DNA from: Pacificimonas sp963710205
GTDB taxonomy: Bacteria > Pseudomonadota > Alphaproteobacteria > Sphingomonadales > Sphingomonadaceae
Direction: 5' to 3'
DNA: 64,000 nucleotides
NCBI GenBank assembly: GCA_963710205.1
Contig: CAVPZG010000004.1
Location: forward strand, 62,001-126,000
The first letter of the stretch is position 1. Every line of letters starts with the position of its first letter. The notes under the pieces are model-generated. The model had not been told where the DNA came from. It did not search any database and worked only from the letters and a program-made list of their open reading frames with translations. Both the position numbers and the translations under genes were made by a program. Shown here piece after piece: positions 16,808 through 25,979 of this stretch.

Positions 16808-19600
16808 TTAGTGCGCCTCGCCCCAGGTTTTGCCTGTACCGACATCGACGACCAGGGGCACGTCGAGTTCAAGCACGGGGGCGCAGGCGGTTTCCATGGT
16901 TGTGGCGATGATCTTTCCGGCCTCCGCCGCATCGGCTTCGGGCACTTCGAACACCAGTTCGTCATGCACCTGCAACAGCATCCGCGCGCTTTCCAGTCCC
17001 GCCTCTGCAAGCGCGGGCTCGATGCGCGTCATGGCGCGGCGGATGATGTCGGCGGCGCTGCCCTGTATGGGGGCGTTGATGGCGGCGCGTTCGGCGAAGC
17101 CGCGCTCGTTCTGGCGGCTGGACTTGATGCTGGGCGTATGCGTGCGGCGACCGAACAGCGTTTCGACATAGCCCTTCTCGCGCGCGTGCAGCTTCGTATT
17201 GTTCATGTAGGTCTTGATGCCGGGAAAGCGTTCGAAATATTTCTCGATATATTCCGCCGCCTCGCTGCGGTCGATGCCAAGATTGCGGGCAAGGCCAAAG
17301 GCGGAAATGCCGTAGATGATGCCGAAATTAATGGCCTTGGCCTGACGGCGGACGAGGGGATCCATGCCATCGACCGGCACGCCGAACATCTCGCTGGCGG
17401 TGAGGGCGTGAATGTCGATGCCGTCCGCGAACGCCTGTTTCAGCTGCGGAATGTCGGCGATATGCGCCAGCAGGCGAAGTTCGATCTGCGAATAGTCGGC
17501 GGCCAGGAGGACATTTCCCGGCTCCGCGACGAACGCCTCGCGGATCTTCGCGCCCTCCTCGGTGCGGATGGGGATATTCTGAAGGTTGGGGTCGGAGGAG
17601 GACAGGCGACCTGTCGTGGTCGCGGCCATCTGGAAATTGGTATGGACGCGGCCCGTGTCCGGGTTGATGGCGGCGACAAGCGCGTCCGCGTAGGTGGATT
17701 TCAGTTTGGAAAGCTGGCGCCAGTCGACGACGACCTTGGCAATCTCGACACCGTCCGCGGCCAGGCCCTCCAGAACTTCGGAATCGGTCGAGTAAGCGCC
17801 CGTTTTCGAGGATTTTTTGCCGCCCTCCAGCCCCATCTCGCCAAACAGGATTTCGCCAAGCTGTTTCGGGGAGCCGATGTTGAAGTCGCGTCCGGCGAGC
17901 TCATGGGCTTTCGCTTCAAAGCCGGTCATGCGCTCGGCATAGTCGGCGGAGAGGCGATTGAGCGCGGCCTTGTCGACGGCAATGCCGCGCTGTTCCATGC
18001 GGGCGATGACGGGGACGAGCGGCCGCTCCAGCCGTTCGTAAACGCTGGTCATGCGTTCGCGCCACAACCGGGGTTTCCAGACCTGATGCAGGCGGAGCGC
18101 GATATCGGCGTCCTCCGCTGCGTATTCCGTCGCTTCCTTCAGGCCCACCTTGTCGAAGGTGACGGCGGATTTGCCCGTGCCCGCGACGGCCTTGAACTTG
18201 ATCGTTTCATGGTCGAATTCGCGCTTCGCCGCCGGGTCGAGGCCGTGTGCGCCGCCAATATGCTGGCCCGCCTCCAGCGCGTAGCCGATCAGCATGGTAT
18301 CCTCAATGGGGGCAAGGTCGATGCCTTCGCGGTTCAGGAGCACGAGAAGGTCATATTTCAGATTGTGGCCGACCTTCAGGACCGACATGTCCTCCAGCAG
18401 CGGCTTCAGCTTCGCGAGCGCCGCGGCCTTGTCGAGCTGCTCCGGCTTTTCGCCCAGCAGACCCTCGTCGGAGCCGTGCGCCAGCGGGATATAGCACGCC
18501 TTTCCGGGCGCGGTTGCGATGGACATGCCGACGAGGTCGGCGCGCATGGCGTTGAGATCGGTCGTCTCGATATCGAAGGCGACGATGCCGGCGGCGCGGG
18601 CAGCGGCGATCCAGTCGTCCAGCGCATCCATCGTCGTGACACATTCATAGGCGGTCACGTCGAATGGCACCTGTTCGACCACGACCGGCGCGTCCGGCGC
18701 GGCCGGTTTCGGCGTACCGGAAGATTTGACGCCGAGTTTCGCCAGCATGGTCTTGAAACCATGATGTTCGAGAAATTCCCTTAGCGGCTCCACGGCGGGC
18801 TCGGCCAGTTTCAGGGCATCGAGCGGTTCTGTCAGGTCCCAGTCGCAATAAAGTTCGACCAGCTTGCGACTGATGCGGATATCCTCGGTCGAGTTCTGGA
18901 TATTCTCGCGCAGCTTGTTCTGTTTGATGTCGGCGGCATTCGCGATAACGCCCTCGACATCACCATATTCCAGGATCAGCTTCGCCGCCGTTTTTGGACC
19001 GACGCCCTTCACGCCGGGGATATTGTCGACGCTGTCACCCATCAGCGCGAGCAGTTCGCCGATCTTTTCCGGCGGAACGCCGAATTTCTCTTCCACCTCG
19101 GCAGGGCCGATGCGGACATTCTTCATGGTGTCGTACATATCGACGCTGTCCGCGTCGATCAGCTGCATCAGATCCTTGTCGCTGGAGACGATTGAGACTT
19201 TCCAGCCCGCATCCCGCGCGGCGTGCGTGTAGCAGGCGATGATGTCATCGGCCTCGATCCCCTCCTGCTCGATACACGGCACACTGAACGCGCGCACCGC
19301 ATCGCGGATGATGGGGAATTGCGGTTTCAGGTCCTCCGGCGGTTCGGGCCGGTGCGCCTTGTAGTCGGCATACATGTCGTTGCGGAAGGACTGCGAGCTA
19401 TGGTCGAGAATGACCGCCATATGCGTCGGGCCATCGGCCTCGTTCAGCTCGTCGATCAGTTTCCAGATCATCGAGGTGAAGCCGTAAACGGCGCCGGTCG
19501 GCTCGCCATGTTTGTTCGTCAGCGGCGGCAGCCGGTGATAGGCGCGAAAAATATAGCCGGAGCCATCGACGAGATAGAGGTGATTCTGCTTGTCAGCCAT
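16808..19600 (-). CDS. polA: DNA polymerase I
   Basis: A 930-residue three-domain enzyme for Okazaki-fragment maturation and repair. The 5'-3' exonuclease is at residues 1-300 (LYLVDGSGYIFRAYH, EADDIIACY, SDKDLMQLI, GVKGVGPKTA). The 3'-5' exonuclease is at about 330-520 with the catalytic Asp-x-Glu in VAFDIETTDL, so proofreading is probably intact. The polymerase domain has motif A (AADYSQIELRLLAHI), motif B (RRQAKAINFGIIYG) and motif C (LQVHDELVFEV). It starts at ATG 19600 (MADKQNHLYLVDG). DUF3297 follows in the same direction. Confidence 0.97.
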   Translation of the reverse strand: MADKQNHLYLVDGSGYIFRAYHRLPPLTNKHGEPTGAVYGFTSMIWKLIDELNEADGPTHMAVILDHSSQSFRNDMYADYKAHRPEPPEDLKPQFPIIRDAVRAFSVPCIEQEGIEADDIIACYTHAARDAGWKVSIVSSDKDLMQLIDADSVDMYDTMKNVRIGPAEVEEKFGVPPEKIGELLALMGDSVDNIPGVKGVGPKTAAKLILEYGDVEGVIANAADIKQNKLRENIQNSTEDIRISRKLVELYCDWDLTEPLDALKLAEPAVEPLREFLEHHGFKTMLAKLGVKSSGTPKPAAPDAPVVVEQVPFDVTAYECVTTMDALDDWIAAARAAGIVAFDIETTDLNAMRADLVGMSIATAPGKACYIPLAHGSDEGLLGEKPEQLDKAAALAKLKPLLEDMSVLKVGHNLKYDLLVLLNREGIDLAPIEDTMLIGYALEAGQHIGGAHGLDPAAKREFDHETIKFKAVAGTGKSAVTFDKVGLKEATEYAAEDADIALRLHQVWKPRLWRERMTSVYERLERPLVPVIARMEQRGIAVDKAALNRLSADYAERMTGFEAKAHELAGRDFNIGSPKQLGEILFGEMGLEGGKKSSKTGAYSTDSEVLEGLAADGVEIAKVVVDWRQLSKLKSTYADALVAAINPDTGRVHTNFQMAATTTGRLSSSDPNLQNIPIRTEEGAKIREAFVAEPGNVLLAADYSQIELRLLAHIADIPQLKQAFADGIDIHALTASEMFGVPVDGMDPLVRRQAKAINFGIIYGISAFGLARNLGIDRSEAAEYIEKYFERFPGIKTYMNNTKLHAREKGYVETLFGRRTHTPSIKSSRQNERGFAERAAINAPIQGSAADIIRRAMTRIEPALAEAGLESARMLLQVHDELVFEVPEADAAEAGKIIATTMETACAPVLELDVPLVVDVGTGKTWGEAH

Positions 19601-19654
19601 GCGCGCGTCCTAACGCCGAAGCGGGCGAGCCCCAAGCGGGAAGGCGGCGATGCA

Positions 19655-19718
19655 GGGTCACAGGGTCACACGCAAACGCGTTTTCGCCCGAGAGCATGGG
19701 TCACAGATCAGGGTCACA
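19655..19718. repeat. four short direct repeats GGGTCACA upstream of polA
   Basis: GGGTCACA occurs at 19655-19662, 19663-19670 (head to tail), 19698-19705 and 19711-19718. All copies are in the same orientation, 55-120 bases upstream of the polA start on the opposite strand. They could be binding sites for an unknown regulator or leftovers of slippage. Confidence 0.6.
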
Positions 19719-19964
19719 GTCCGCAGTTGCGGGACGTGGAGGATGTATAGCCTCAGGACAGGCGCGGGGCCGGAAAGGTGTGCAGGGCATGGCGATATTA
19801 TCCGCTTTGGAGGCGGAATAGGAAAGCGGATTTATATATTTAGCGACAACCGGGATGCGCCGGGCGTGATTGGACGGCCTATGACTATGGTGGTGTTTAG
19901 GTCGGTTATGGGGTGGAATGCTGCCATTGAACAACGCGGCATACGGTCGTGCAAAATTGCCCAG

Positions 19965-20545
19965 ATGGATGCACAAACTCATACCATTGCACCCGTTCGC
20001 GACTTCTTGTCGCTGGTCGGCAGAAGGTTCGCCTCCGTGCGAAGAGTAGGCTTTCGGAGGCGCTCGATCGAGCTTGCGATGGCATTATCACCACGCGCCC
20101 AGAAGCGGGAACCGGCAGAAGACGATCCGCGACCCTCCGGAGATCGGACTTCAAAGCACGGTATGCAGCGCTGGCAGAGCGCTTCCCGCAACTCGGCATG
20201 TATGCCCGTCGCCGATCCAGCTGAGGCTATCAACGACGGATGCAATCGTGCGGAGACGCTATCGACGACCTAACGGACATTGAGGCCGACATTAAGCGAG
20301 GTAGTTTGGCGCTTTGAGCAATATCGGGGCCGACGAACGCCTATTGGCGTTTCAAGCTACTCTATCGCAGCCACTGGGGAAGGCATCTACGGGAGCTGGC
20401 CTTATATCTTCACGCCAAGACTTGGTGAATGCCCGCAATGGGGTCGAAAGCCGCCGTTTCGGATCAGCACTTTAAGTTTCCCACCATTATCACAAACGCT
20501 GGCATCTTCGTTCCGATGCTTCTAGCCCTAAGCCATGGTAAAGGA
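19965..20545 (+). pseudogene. decayed ORF in the gene-poor stretch upstream of polA
   Basis: The 934 bases between polA and the gene at 20535 hold no intact gene, and the base composition is visibly less GC-rich than the surroundings. A protein-like reading can be followed on the plus strand. It starts with MDAQTHTIAPVRDFLSLVGR at 19965, then moves to another frame with RLSEALDRACDGI and DFKARYAALAERFPQLGMY. In that same frame it continues past stop codons (TGA about 20221 and 20315, TGA about 20429) with DDLTDIEADIKRGSLAL and AYWRFKLLYRSHWGRHLREL. I did not recognise the family. It looks like the relic of a laterally acquired gene of about 190 residues, but this is by eye. Confidence 0.3.
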
Positions 20546-21605
20546 TGAAAAGAGGGACCGCGCGGCGAAATCCGCCCCCTTCTCCTTTCAGGGAGAGGAT
20601 ATTGCACCCGGCACTGCCCGCGCCTTTGATGTGCCGATCAGTTCCATGTCTTCGGGCAATGCGGTGGGGATGCCGGTGCGCGTCGTGCATGGGCGCAAAC
20701 CGGGCCCGGTGCTGTTCGTCAGCGCGGCCATTCATGGCGACGAGATCACCGGCGTGGAGATCGTCCGGCGACTGCTGAAGCAGATTTCGCCAAAGCGGCT
20801 GTCGGGGACGCTGCTCTGCGTGCCGATCGTCAATGTGTACGGCTTCGTGGGGAACAGCCGCTATCTGCCGGACCGGCGCGATTTGAACCGCAGTTTCCCG
20901 GGGTCCGCGACGGGATCGCTGGCGTCGCAGCTGGCGCACATCTTTCATACCGAGATCATCGGCCGGGCGGATTTCGGCATCGATCTGCACAGTGCGGCCA
21001 TCCACCGGCACAACCTGCCGCAGATCCGCGTCAGCGCAGGATCGCAAAGGGCGGCGGCGCTGGCGGACGTCTTTGGCGCGCCGGCGATCATCACCGCGCC
21101 GCTGCGCGATCAGTCCCTGCGAAAGGTCGCCGCGGACACGGGCGTCGAGATGCTGTTATACGAAGCGGGCGAGGGGCTGCGCTTCGATGAACTCAGCATC
21201 CGCGTCGGTGTGCGCGGGATCATGCGCGTGATGGCGGCGATGGACATGCTGGTGTCGAAGCGGCTGGTGAAACCGCTGCCGGAACCGGCGCGTGCCACGC
21301 GAAGTGTCTGGCTGCGCGCACCGCGCGGCGGCGTCTGCCTGATGCGCGTGCAGGCGGGCGCGGCGGTTCATGCGGGCGACGTGCTCGCCATGGTGACGGA
21401 CCCGTCAGGCGATGCGGAGGCGATGGTGAAAAGTCCGATCGACGGCATCGTCATCGGCGTCGCCACGCTGCCGGTCGTTAACAAGGGTGACGCGCTGATC
21501 CACGTCGCCGAAGTCGGGAAGGTCGTGAGCGCCGCGGAGCGCGTGGACGAAATCAGCACCGACATCCTGTCCGAGAAACTGCTGGATGAGGACGAGCTGT
21601 TATAG
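20535..21605 (+). CDS. succinylglutamate desuccinylase/aspartoacylase family zinc hydrolase
   Basis: A 356-residue M14-like amidohydrolase. The zinc ligands are in AAIHGDEITGVE (HxxE) and IDLHSA (third His); the substrate-binding Arg is in DLNRSFPG. A C-terminal beta-barrel domain (about residues 250-340) has RAPRGGVCLMRVQAGAAVHA and SPIDGIVIGVATLPVV. Family members remove acyl groups from amino acids or peptides and are often encoded beside RimK-like ligases; none is visible here, so the substrate is open. It starts just after a gene-poor, AT-richer stretch and converges with the S9 peptidase gene. Confidence 0.85.
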   Translation: MVKDEKRDRAAKSAPFSFQGEDIAPGTARAFDVPISSMSSGNAVGMPVRVVHGRKPGPVLFVSAAIHGDEITGVEIVRRLLKQISPKRLSGTLLCVPIVNVYGFVGNSRYLPDRRDLNRSFPGSATGSLASQLAHIFHTEIIGRADFGIDLHSAAIHRHNLPQIRVSAGSQRAAALADVFGAPAIITAPLRDQSLRKVAADTGVEMLLYEAGEGLRFDELSIRVGVRGIMRVMAAMDMLVSKRLVKPLPEPARATRSVWLRAPRGGVCLMRVQAGAAVHAGDVLAMVTDPSGDAEAMVKSPIDGIVIGVATLPVVNKGDALIHVAEVGKVVSAAERVDEISTDILSEKLLDEDELL

Positions 21606-21615
21606 GCGCGCCTGT

Positions 21616-23592
21616 CTAATCGGCGCTCAGTCCAAGCTGCTTTTCAAGAAATTCAGCCTGCCGCCGGTAATAGAAGAGCTGGTTCGAGAGCTTGCGCCAG
21701 CCATGGCCTTCGTCGGGGATGCGGATGAACGGCGCGTCGATGCCATTGGCGCGCAGGGTGCGGACCATGGTTTCGCTTTCGGCGATGTCGATACGCGGGT
21801 CCATGACGCCGTGCGAATAGAGAACCGGAACGCGGATGCGGTCCGCCTGCCGGATGGGCGACTGGGCAGTGTAGAAATCCTTCCACTTCTGTTCTGTGAT
21901 GTCGCCATATTCGATGCGGTCGGACGCCTTTAGCGCGGGGCTGGCAACGCTGAGCGCTGTCACCCAGTCGGCGACACCGAACAGTGACGCACCGGCCTTG
22001 AACGCACCGGGATAGGCAGCGAGGACCGCGTTGACGGCATAGCCGCCATAGGAGCCGCCGACGACGGCGGCGCGGTCCGCATCGACGAGGCCATCCCTGC
22101 CGAGCGCGGCCAGCAGGTCGACGAGATCGCGGATGGAATCGAGCCGATTCTCCCGGTCGTCGAGCGCGGAATAGGTGCGGCCAAAGCCTGTCGAGCCGCG
22201 TACGTTGGGCTCGAACACCGCAACCCCGCGATTGACATGATATTGCGCGACGGCGTCATAGGTCGCCGCCGACTGCGCGGAGGGGCCGCCGTGGACCAGG
22301 AAGATGACAGGCGGCGGAGTTGTCCTGTCCGCGCCTGCGGGCAGGTAGAGCAGGCCCTGCAGGTCGACGCCGTCGCGCGCGGGATAGCGCACGGACTTTG
22401 GGCGCACGAAACGGGCGGGATCAAGACCGGCGAGACTGGGCGCGAAGACCGGGTTGGACGGTTCGTCACCCAACCCGATGACTTCAAGCGAACCAGGGGT
22501 TCTCCAGCCATCGACGCCGAGCAAAAGGCGCGAATCGCCGTCCGCGCAGTCGATGCTGTAGCGACCCTCCGGCAGGTCGGCGTACATTTCCATTTGAGGC
22601 ACGTCGCCAGACGTCTCCAAGGTTCGAAGCTGATCGAACCCATCCTGATTGATCGTATAGGCGATATGGGCGTTGTCCGGGCCGCAGAGCGTGACTTCCC
22701 CGACGTCATGGGCTTCCTCGCTGATGGTTTCGATGCTGGCGCGCGCCACGTCATAATAGGATAGCGCGGCAAATTCCCGGCCCGCGCTGGAGGCGAAGTA
22801 GAAGCCGCTGGAATCCCGCTTCCACGCGAAACCGCCATCGCCGTGATTGGCGCGCGATTCCGGCGCGGATATGGTCGTGCGCTCGCCGCTGGCGAGGTCG
22901 AGGAGATAGAGATTGTCGGCATCCTCGCCGACGGTCTCGGTCAGGACCGCATATCTGCCATCGGGCGAAACGGCACGAGCGAAGAGACCATATCTGCCCT
23001 CCGCGATGCGCTGGCTTTCGCCGCCCGACAGGGCCGCGCGGTAAATGTCGAAATCGGAGCCGTTGCGTTCGGGCGAGGCGTAGAGGAAATCCCCGCCCTT
23101 CCCGACAAAACCGCCGAAGACGCGGAACGCACCGGCCTTTGCGGGCAGGACGACGCGCTCGTTCAGGCCGTCCGCCGAGATCAGCACATATTCCTGCTGC
23201 TCGTTGCCGCTATTGTCCGCCTCGTAGAGAAGGCCGCTGCCGTCCGGCGTCCAGCGATAGCCGTCGATGCCACTGCCAAAGGTGAGCTGTTTCGGCTGGC
23301 CGCCCGCGGCGGGCACGGTCCAGAGCTGCGGTTCGCCGGTGACGTCCTGCAGGAAGGCGACCGTTTTTCCATCCGGCGAAAGCTGCCCGTTCGATGCGCC
23401 GCCAGCGAGCAGATAGCGGGCGATGTCGGCGGGTGTGTCGCCCGCCCGGCCGACGTCGATGGCCTCGTCCGTCGGCTCGGTCGCTTCCAGCGTCAGGTCG
23501 GGGCCGCTCGTACCGCCGAAGCCGGAGCCGTCCTGGGCGAGGGCGGGTGCAGCGAACGCAAGTGCGGCGGTGACGGCGAGGCGTGAGATCAT
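21616..23592 (-). CDS. S9 family prolyl oligopeptidase, exported
   Basis: A 658-residue serine peptidase. The N-terminus MISRLAVTAALAFAAPALAQ is a signal peptide with an AxA cleavage site. A beta-propeller follows (LSPDGKTVAFL, WTPDGSGLLYE, SPDGRYAVLTE), then an alpha/beta-hydrolase with PPVIFLVHGGP, the nucleophile in GGSYGGYA, the acidic residue in SHGVMDPRID and the His in PDEGHGW. Such enzymes cleave short peptides in the periplasm. The ATG at 23592 gives the signal peptide; the frame is open upstream. The tsaC gene lies 59 bases upstream in the same direction. Confidence 0.9.
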   Translation of the reverse strand: MISRLAVTAALAFAAPALAQDGSGFGGTSGPDLTLEATEPTDEAIDVGRAGDTPADIARYLLAGGASNGQLSPDGKTVAFLQDVTGEPQLWTVPAAGGQPKQLTFGSGIDGYRWTPDGSGLLYEADNSGNEQQEYVLISADGLNERVVLPAKAGAFRVFGGFVGKGGDFLYASPERNGSDFDIYRAALSGGESQRIAEGRYGLFARAVSPDGRYAVLTETVGEDADNLYLLDLASGERTTISAPESRANHGDGGFAWKRDSSGFYFASSAGREFAALSYYDVARASIETISEEAHDVGEVTLCGPDNAHIAYTINQDGFDQLRTLETSGDVPQMEMYADLPEGRYSIDCADGDSRLLLGVDGWRTPGSLEVIGLGDEPSNPVFAPSLAGLDPARFVRPKSVRYPARDGVDLQGLLYLPAGADRTTPPPVIFLVHGGPSAQSAATYDAVAQYHVNRGVAVFEPNVRGSTGFGRTYSALDDRENRLDSIRDLVDLLAALGRDGLVDADRAAVVGGSYGGYAVNAVLAAYPGAFKAGASLFGVADWVTALSVASPALKASDRIEYGDITEQKWKDFYTAQSPIRQADRIRVPVLYSHGVMDPRIDIAESETMVRTLRANGIDAPFIRIPDEGHGWRKLSNQLFYYRRQAEFLEKQLGLSAD

Positions 23593-23651
23593 GTACGGGC
23601 TCCCTTGGTCTTTGTGCCAAAGCCTTAGCCGCAGACCCATCCCTGGCAAAG

Positions 23652-24566
23652 TCAGCGCGTCGCCGCGCGGGCCAGCCGGTCATTGATGGCCACACCGAGG
23701 CCGTCATGCGGAATGGGGGCGACGGCGATGCCGGGGCTTTCGCTGGCATCGGCGGCATGCAGGCAGGCGAACAGGTTCGCGGCCGCCTCCGTCAGCCGGG
23801 CGGCGGGACTGAGGTTCGCGTCCCCCTGCACATCGCCAAAGCCGATCAGATATTCGCCCGCCCGCGCCGCTTCGGCATCGAGGCGCAGCGGTTTCGAAGG
23901 CGCATAATGACTGGCCATCATGCCGGGGGCGACAATGCCCCCGCCGGCGGCGTCCACGGGGGCATGTTCGGACAGGGCCTTCGCAGTGACGCTGCCGGGG
24001 CGGAGCAGGCGCAGGCGCTCGTCCTCGACAGCGACGATGGTGGATTCAAGGCCGATGTCGCACGCGCCGCCATCGAGGATCAGTGGCACCCGGTCGCCAA
24101 GGCTGGCCGCGACATGCTGCGCCGTCGTGGGACTGATGCGCCCCGACGCATTGGCGCTGGGCGCGGCGAGCGGGCGGCCAAGCGCGGCGATCAGGGCGCG
24201 CGGGACGGGGTGCGCGGGCGCGCGGAGGGCGATGGTGCCAAGGCCGGCCGTGACGAGGCTGGCGATATCGCCGCCGCGCGCTGGCAGCACCAGTGTCAGG
24301 GGGCCGGGCCAGAAGGCGGCCATGAGCTTCGCGGCGAGGCGGCCGACCTCCGCATGGCGCGCGGCCATGTCGGCGTCCGTCACATGCGCGATCAGGGGAT
24401 TGAAGCTGGGGCGACCCTTCGCGGCATAGATTTTCGCGACCGCCTCGCCCTGCGCCGCGTCGGCGGCGAGGCCGTAGACCGTCTCGGTTGGAATGGCGAC
24501 GATATCGCCCGCGCTGAGACGCTCCGCCGCATCGGCGATGGCGCTGTCGGTGGCGGGGACGATCAT
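23652..24566 (-). CDS. tsaC: L-threonylcarbamoyladenylate synthase (Sua5/YciO/YrdC type)
   Basis: The enzyme joins threonine, bicarbonate and ATP to threonylcarbamoyl-AMP, for the t6A37 modification of tRNAs that read ANN codons. The 304-residue protein has VAIPTETVYGLAADA, the KGRPSFNPLIAHV active-site block, FWPGPLTLVL, APSANASGRISPT and LDGGACDIGLESTIV. The extra C-terminal Sua5 domain (PGMMASHYAPSKPL onward, about residues 205-300) makes it the long Sua5 form, so the symbol could equally be sua5. It is divergent from the M20 peptidase with 92 bases between. Confidence 0.93.
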   Translation of the reverse strand: MIVPATDSAIADAAERLSAGDIVAIPTETVYGLAADAAQGEAVAKIYAAKGRPSFNPLIAHVTDADMAARHAEVGRLAAKLMAAFWPGPLTLVLPARGGDIASLVTAGLGTIALRAPAHPVPRALIAALGRPLAAPSANASGRISPTTAQHVAASLGDRVPLILDGGACDIGLESTIVAVEDERLRLLRPGSVTAKALSEHAPVDAAGGGIVAPGMMASHYAPSKPLRLDAEAARAGEYLIGFGDVQGDANLSPAARLTEAAANLFACLHAADASESPGIAVAPIPHDGLGVAINDRLARAATR

Positions 24567-24658
24567 GCACGCGCACCTATGCGCCGCGCGGGATTGTATG
24601 CAAGGCCGCTTTGGGCGAATGGTCCCGGCAGAACCGTCGATTTCAAGAGGAAACAGTC

Positions 24659-25933
24659 ATGCGCCATGCCCTTCTCGCCCTTGCCCTGATCGCTGCCCCG
24701 GCAAGCGCCGACACGCTTTCCGACGCGGTGAAGGCCGATACGCCTTATCTGATGGATCTGTACAGGCATCTGCACGCCAACCCGGAACGGTCCGGCAAGG
24801 AGGTCGAAACGGCGAAGCGGATGGCGGCGGAGCTGACGGACATGGGCTTTGCGGTGACGACGGGGGTCGGCGGCACGGGCGTTGTGGGCGTGATGGAAAA
24901 TGGCGAGGGCCCGACGGTGATGATCCGCGCGGACATGGACGGGCTGCCGGTGATGGAGGAGACCGGGCTGCCCTTTGCCAGCACATCCGGCGTCATGCAC
25001 GCGTGCGGGCATGATATTCACATGTCGAGCTGGGTCGGCACGGGACGTTATCTGACCGGCAACAAGGACGCCTGGTCGGGAACACTTGTGATGATTGCGC
25101 AGCCTGCGGAGGAAAGCGGCCTGGGCGCGAAGGCGATGCTGGACGACGGGCTCTACACGCGCTTTCCCAAGCCGGATCACGCGCTGGCGCTGCACGATAA
25201 TGCCGGCGCGCCCGCGGGGACGATCTCCATCACGCCGGGTTTTGCCATGGCCAATGTCGATAGCGTCGATATCACCGTTCACGGCGAGGGCGGGCACGGG
25301 GCCTATCCGCATACGACGAAAGACCCGATCGTCATCGCCGCCCGGATTGTCGACACGCTGCAGACCCTCGTGTCGCGCGAGATCGATCCGCAGGAGGCCG
25401 CCGTGGTGACGGTCGGCGCGTTCAACGCGGGCCAGATCTACAATGTGATCCCCAACAGCGCGCATCTGCAGCTGACCGTTCGCAGCTATACCGACGAGGT
25501 GCGGGAACACCTGCTGCAGGGCATCCGGCGCATCGCCCGCGCCGAAGCCATGGCGGCGGGCGTTGCCGAAGACAGGCTGCCGGATGTCGTCTGGGAAGAT
25601 ATCTATACGCCCGCGACCTATAACACGGTCCCGCAGACGGAGGCGCTGGAGGCGCTGTTCCGCGAGCGCTTTGGCGACGACCGTGTGATCCGCGCCAGGC
25701 CCGTCATGGGCGGCGAGGATTTCAGCCGCTATTACCGCGCCGACAATGATATCGAATCGACGCTGTTCTGGGTCGGCGGCGTTCCGCAGGCGGACTGGGA
25801 GGCGGCGCAGGCGAACGGCACGACGCTCCCCAGCCTGCACAGCTCGAAATGGGCACCGGATGCGGAGCCCACCATCGTCACGGGAACGGAAGCGATGACG
25901 GCGGCGGCGCTGAAGATTTTCGCCGGAAAGTAG
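24659..25933 (+). CDS. M20 family amidohydrolase, exported
   Basis: A 424-residue metallo-amidohydrolase of the hippurate hydrolase / IAA-amino-acid hydrolase type. The start MRHALLALALIAAPASA is a signal peptide. Metal ligands are in MIRADMDGLP, MHACGHDIHM and AQPAEESGLGAKAM; HGEGGHGAYPH belongs to the lid/dimer domain, and MGGEDFS gives a late Glu. It probably cleaves N-acyl amino acids or amide-linked small molecules in the periplasm. AAGAGG lies just ahead of the ATG at 24659. The frame is open further upstream from 24611, but without the leader. Confidence 0.88.
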   Translation: MRHALLALALIAAPASADTLSDAVKADTPYLMDLYRHLHANPERSGKEVETAKRMAAELTDMGFAVTTGVGGTGVVGVMENGEGPTVMIRADMDGLPVMEETGLPFASTSGVMHACGHDIHMSSWVGTGRYLTGNKDAWSGTLVMIAQPAEESGLGAKAMLDDGLYTRFPKPDHALALHDNAGAPAGTISITPGFAMANVDSVDITVHGEGGHGAYPHTTKDPIVIAARIVDTLQTLVSREIDPQEAAVVTVGAFNAGQIYNVIPNSAHLQLTVRSYTDEVREHLLQGIRRIARAEAMAAGVAEDRLPDVVWEDIYTPATYNTVPQTEALEALFRERFGDDRVIRARPVMGGEDFSRYYRADNDIESTLFWVGGVPQADWEAAQANGTTLPSLHSSKWAPDAEPTIVTGTEAMTAAALKIFAGK

Positions 25934-25950
25934 AGCCGATATCGTGACTG

Positions 25951-25964
25951 CCCGCACCTGCGGG
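25951..25964. terminator. small hairpin between convergent genes
   Basis: CCCGCA-CC-TGCGGG is a perfect six-base stem between the ends of the M20 gene (+) and the DUF1206 gene (-). Flanking GTGAC and AGTGAC resemble the REP-like element at 30662. No T run is present, so any terminator role is tentative. Confidence 0.3.
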
Positions 25965-25979
25965 AGTGACGAAGCAGGT

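Noticed and set aside
16811..18784. Plus-strand open frame of about 657 residues over polA
   Set aside because: It is antisense to a complete DNA polymerase I with all motifs; GC-rich codon use keeps the opposite frame open.
19650..20273. 207-residue open frame in the gene-poor region
   Set aside because: The full frame does not look like one protein: the first 100 residues are Arg/Gly-rich and unlike coding sequence. Only the part from 19965 resembles coding, and that moves to another frame.
22843..23586. Plus-strand open frame over the S9 peptidase
   Set aside because: The minus strand encodes the complete peptidase with signal peptide and catalytic triad.
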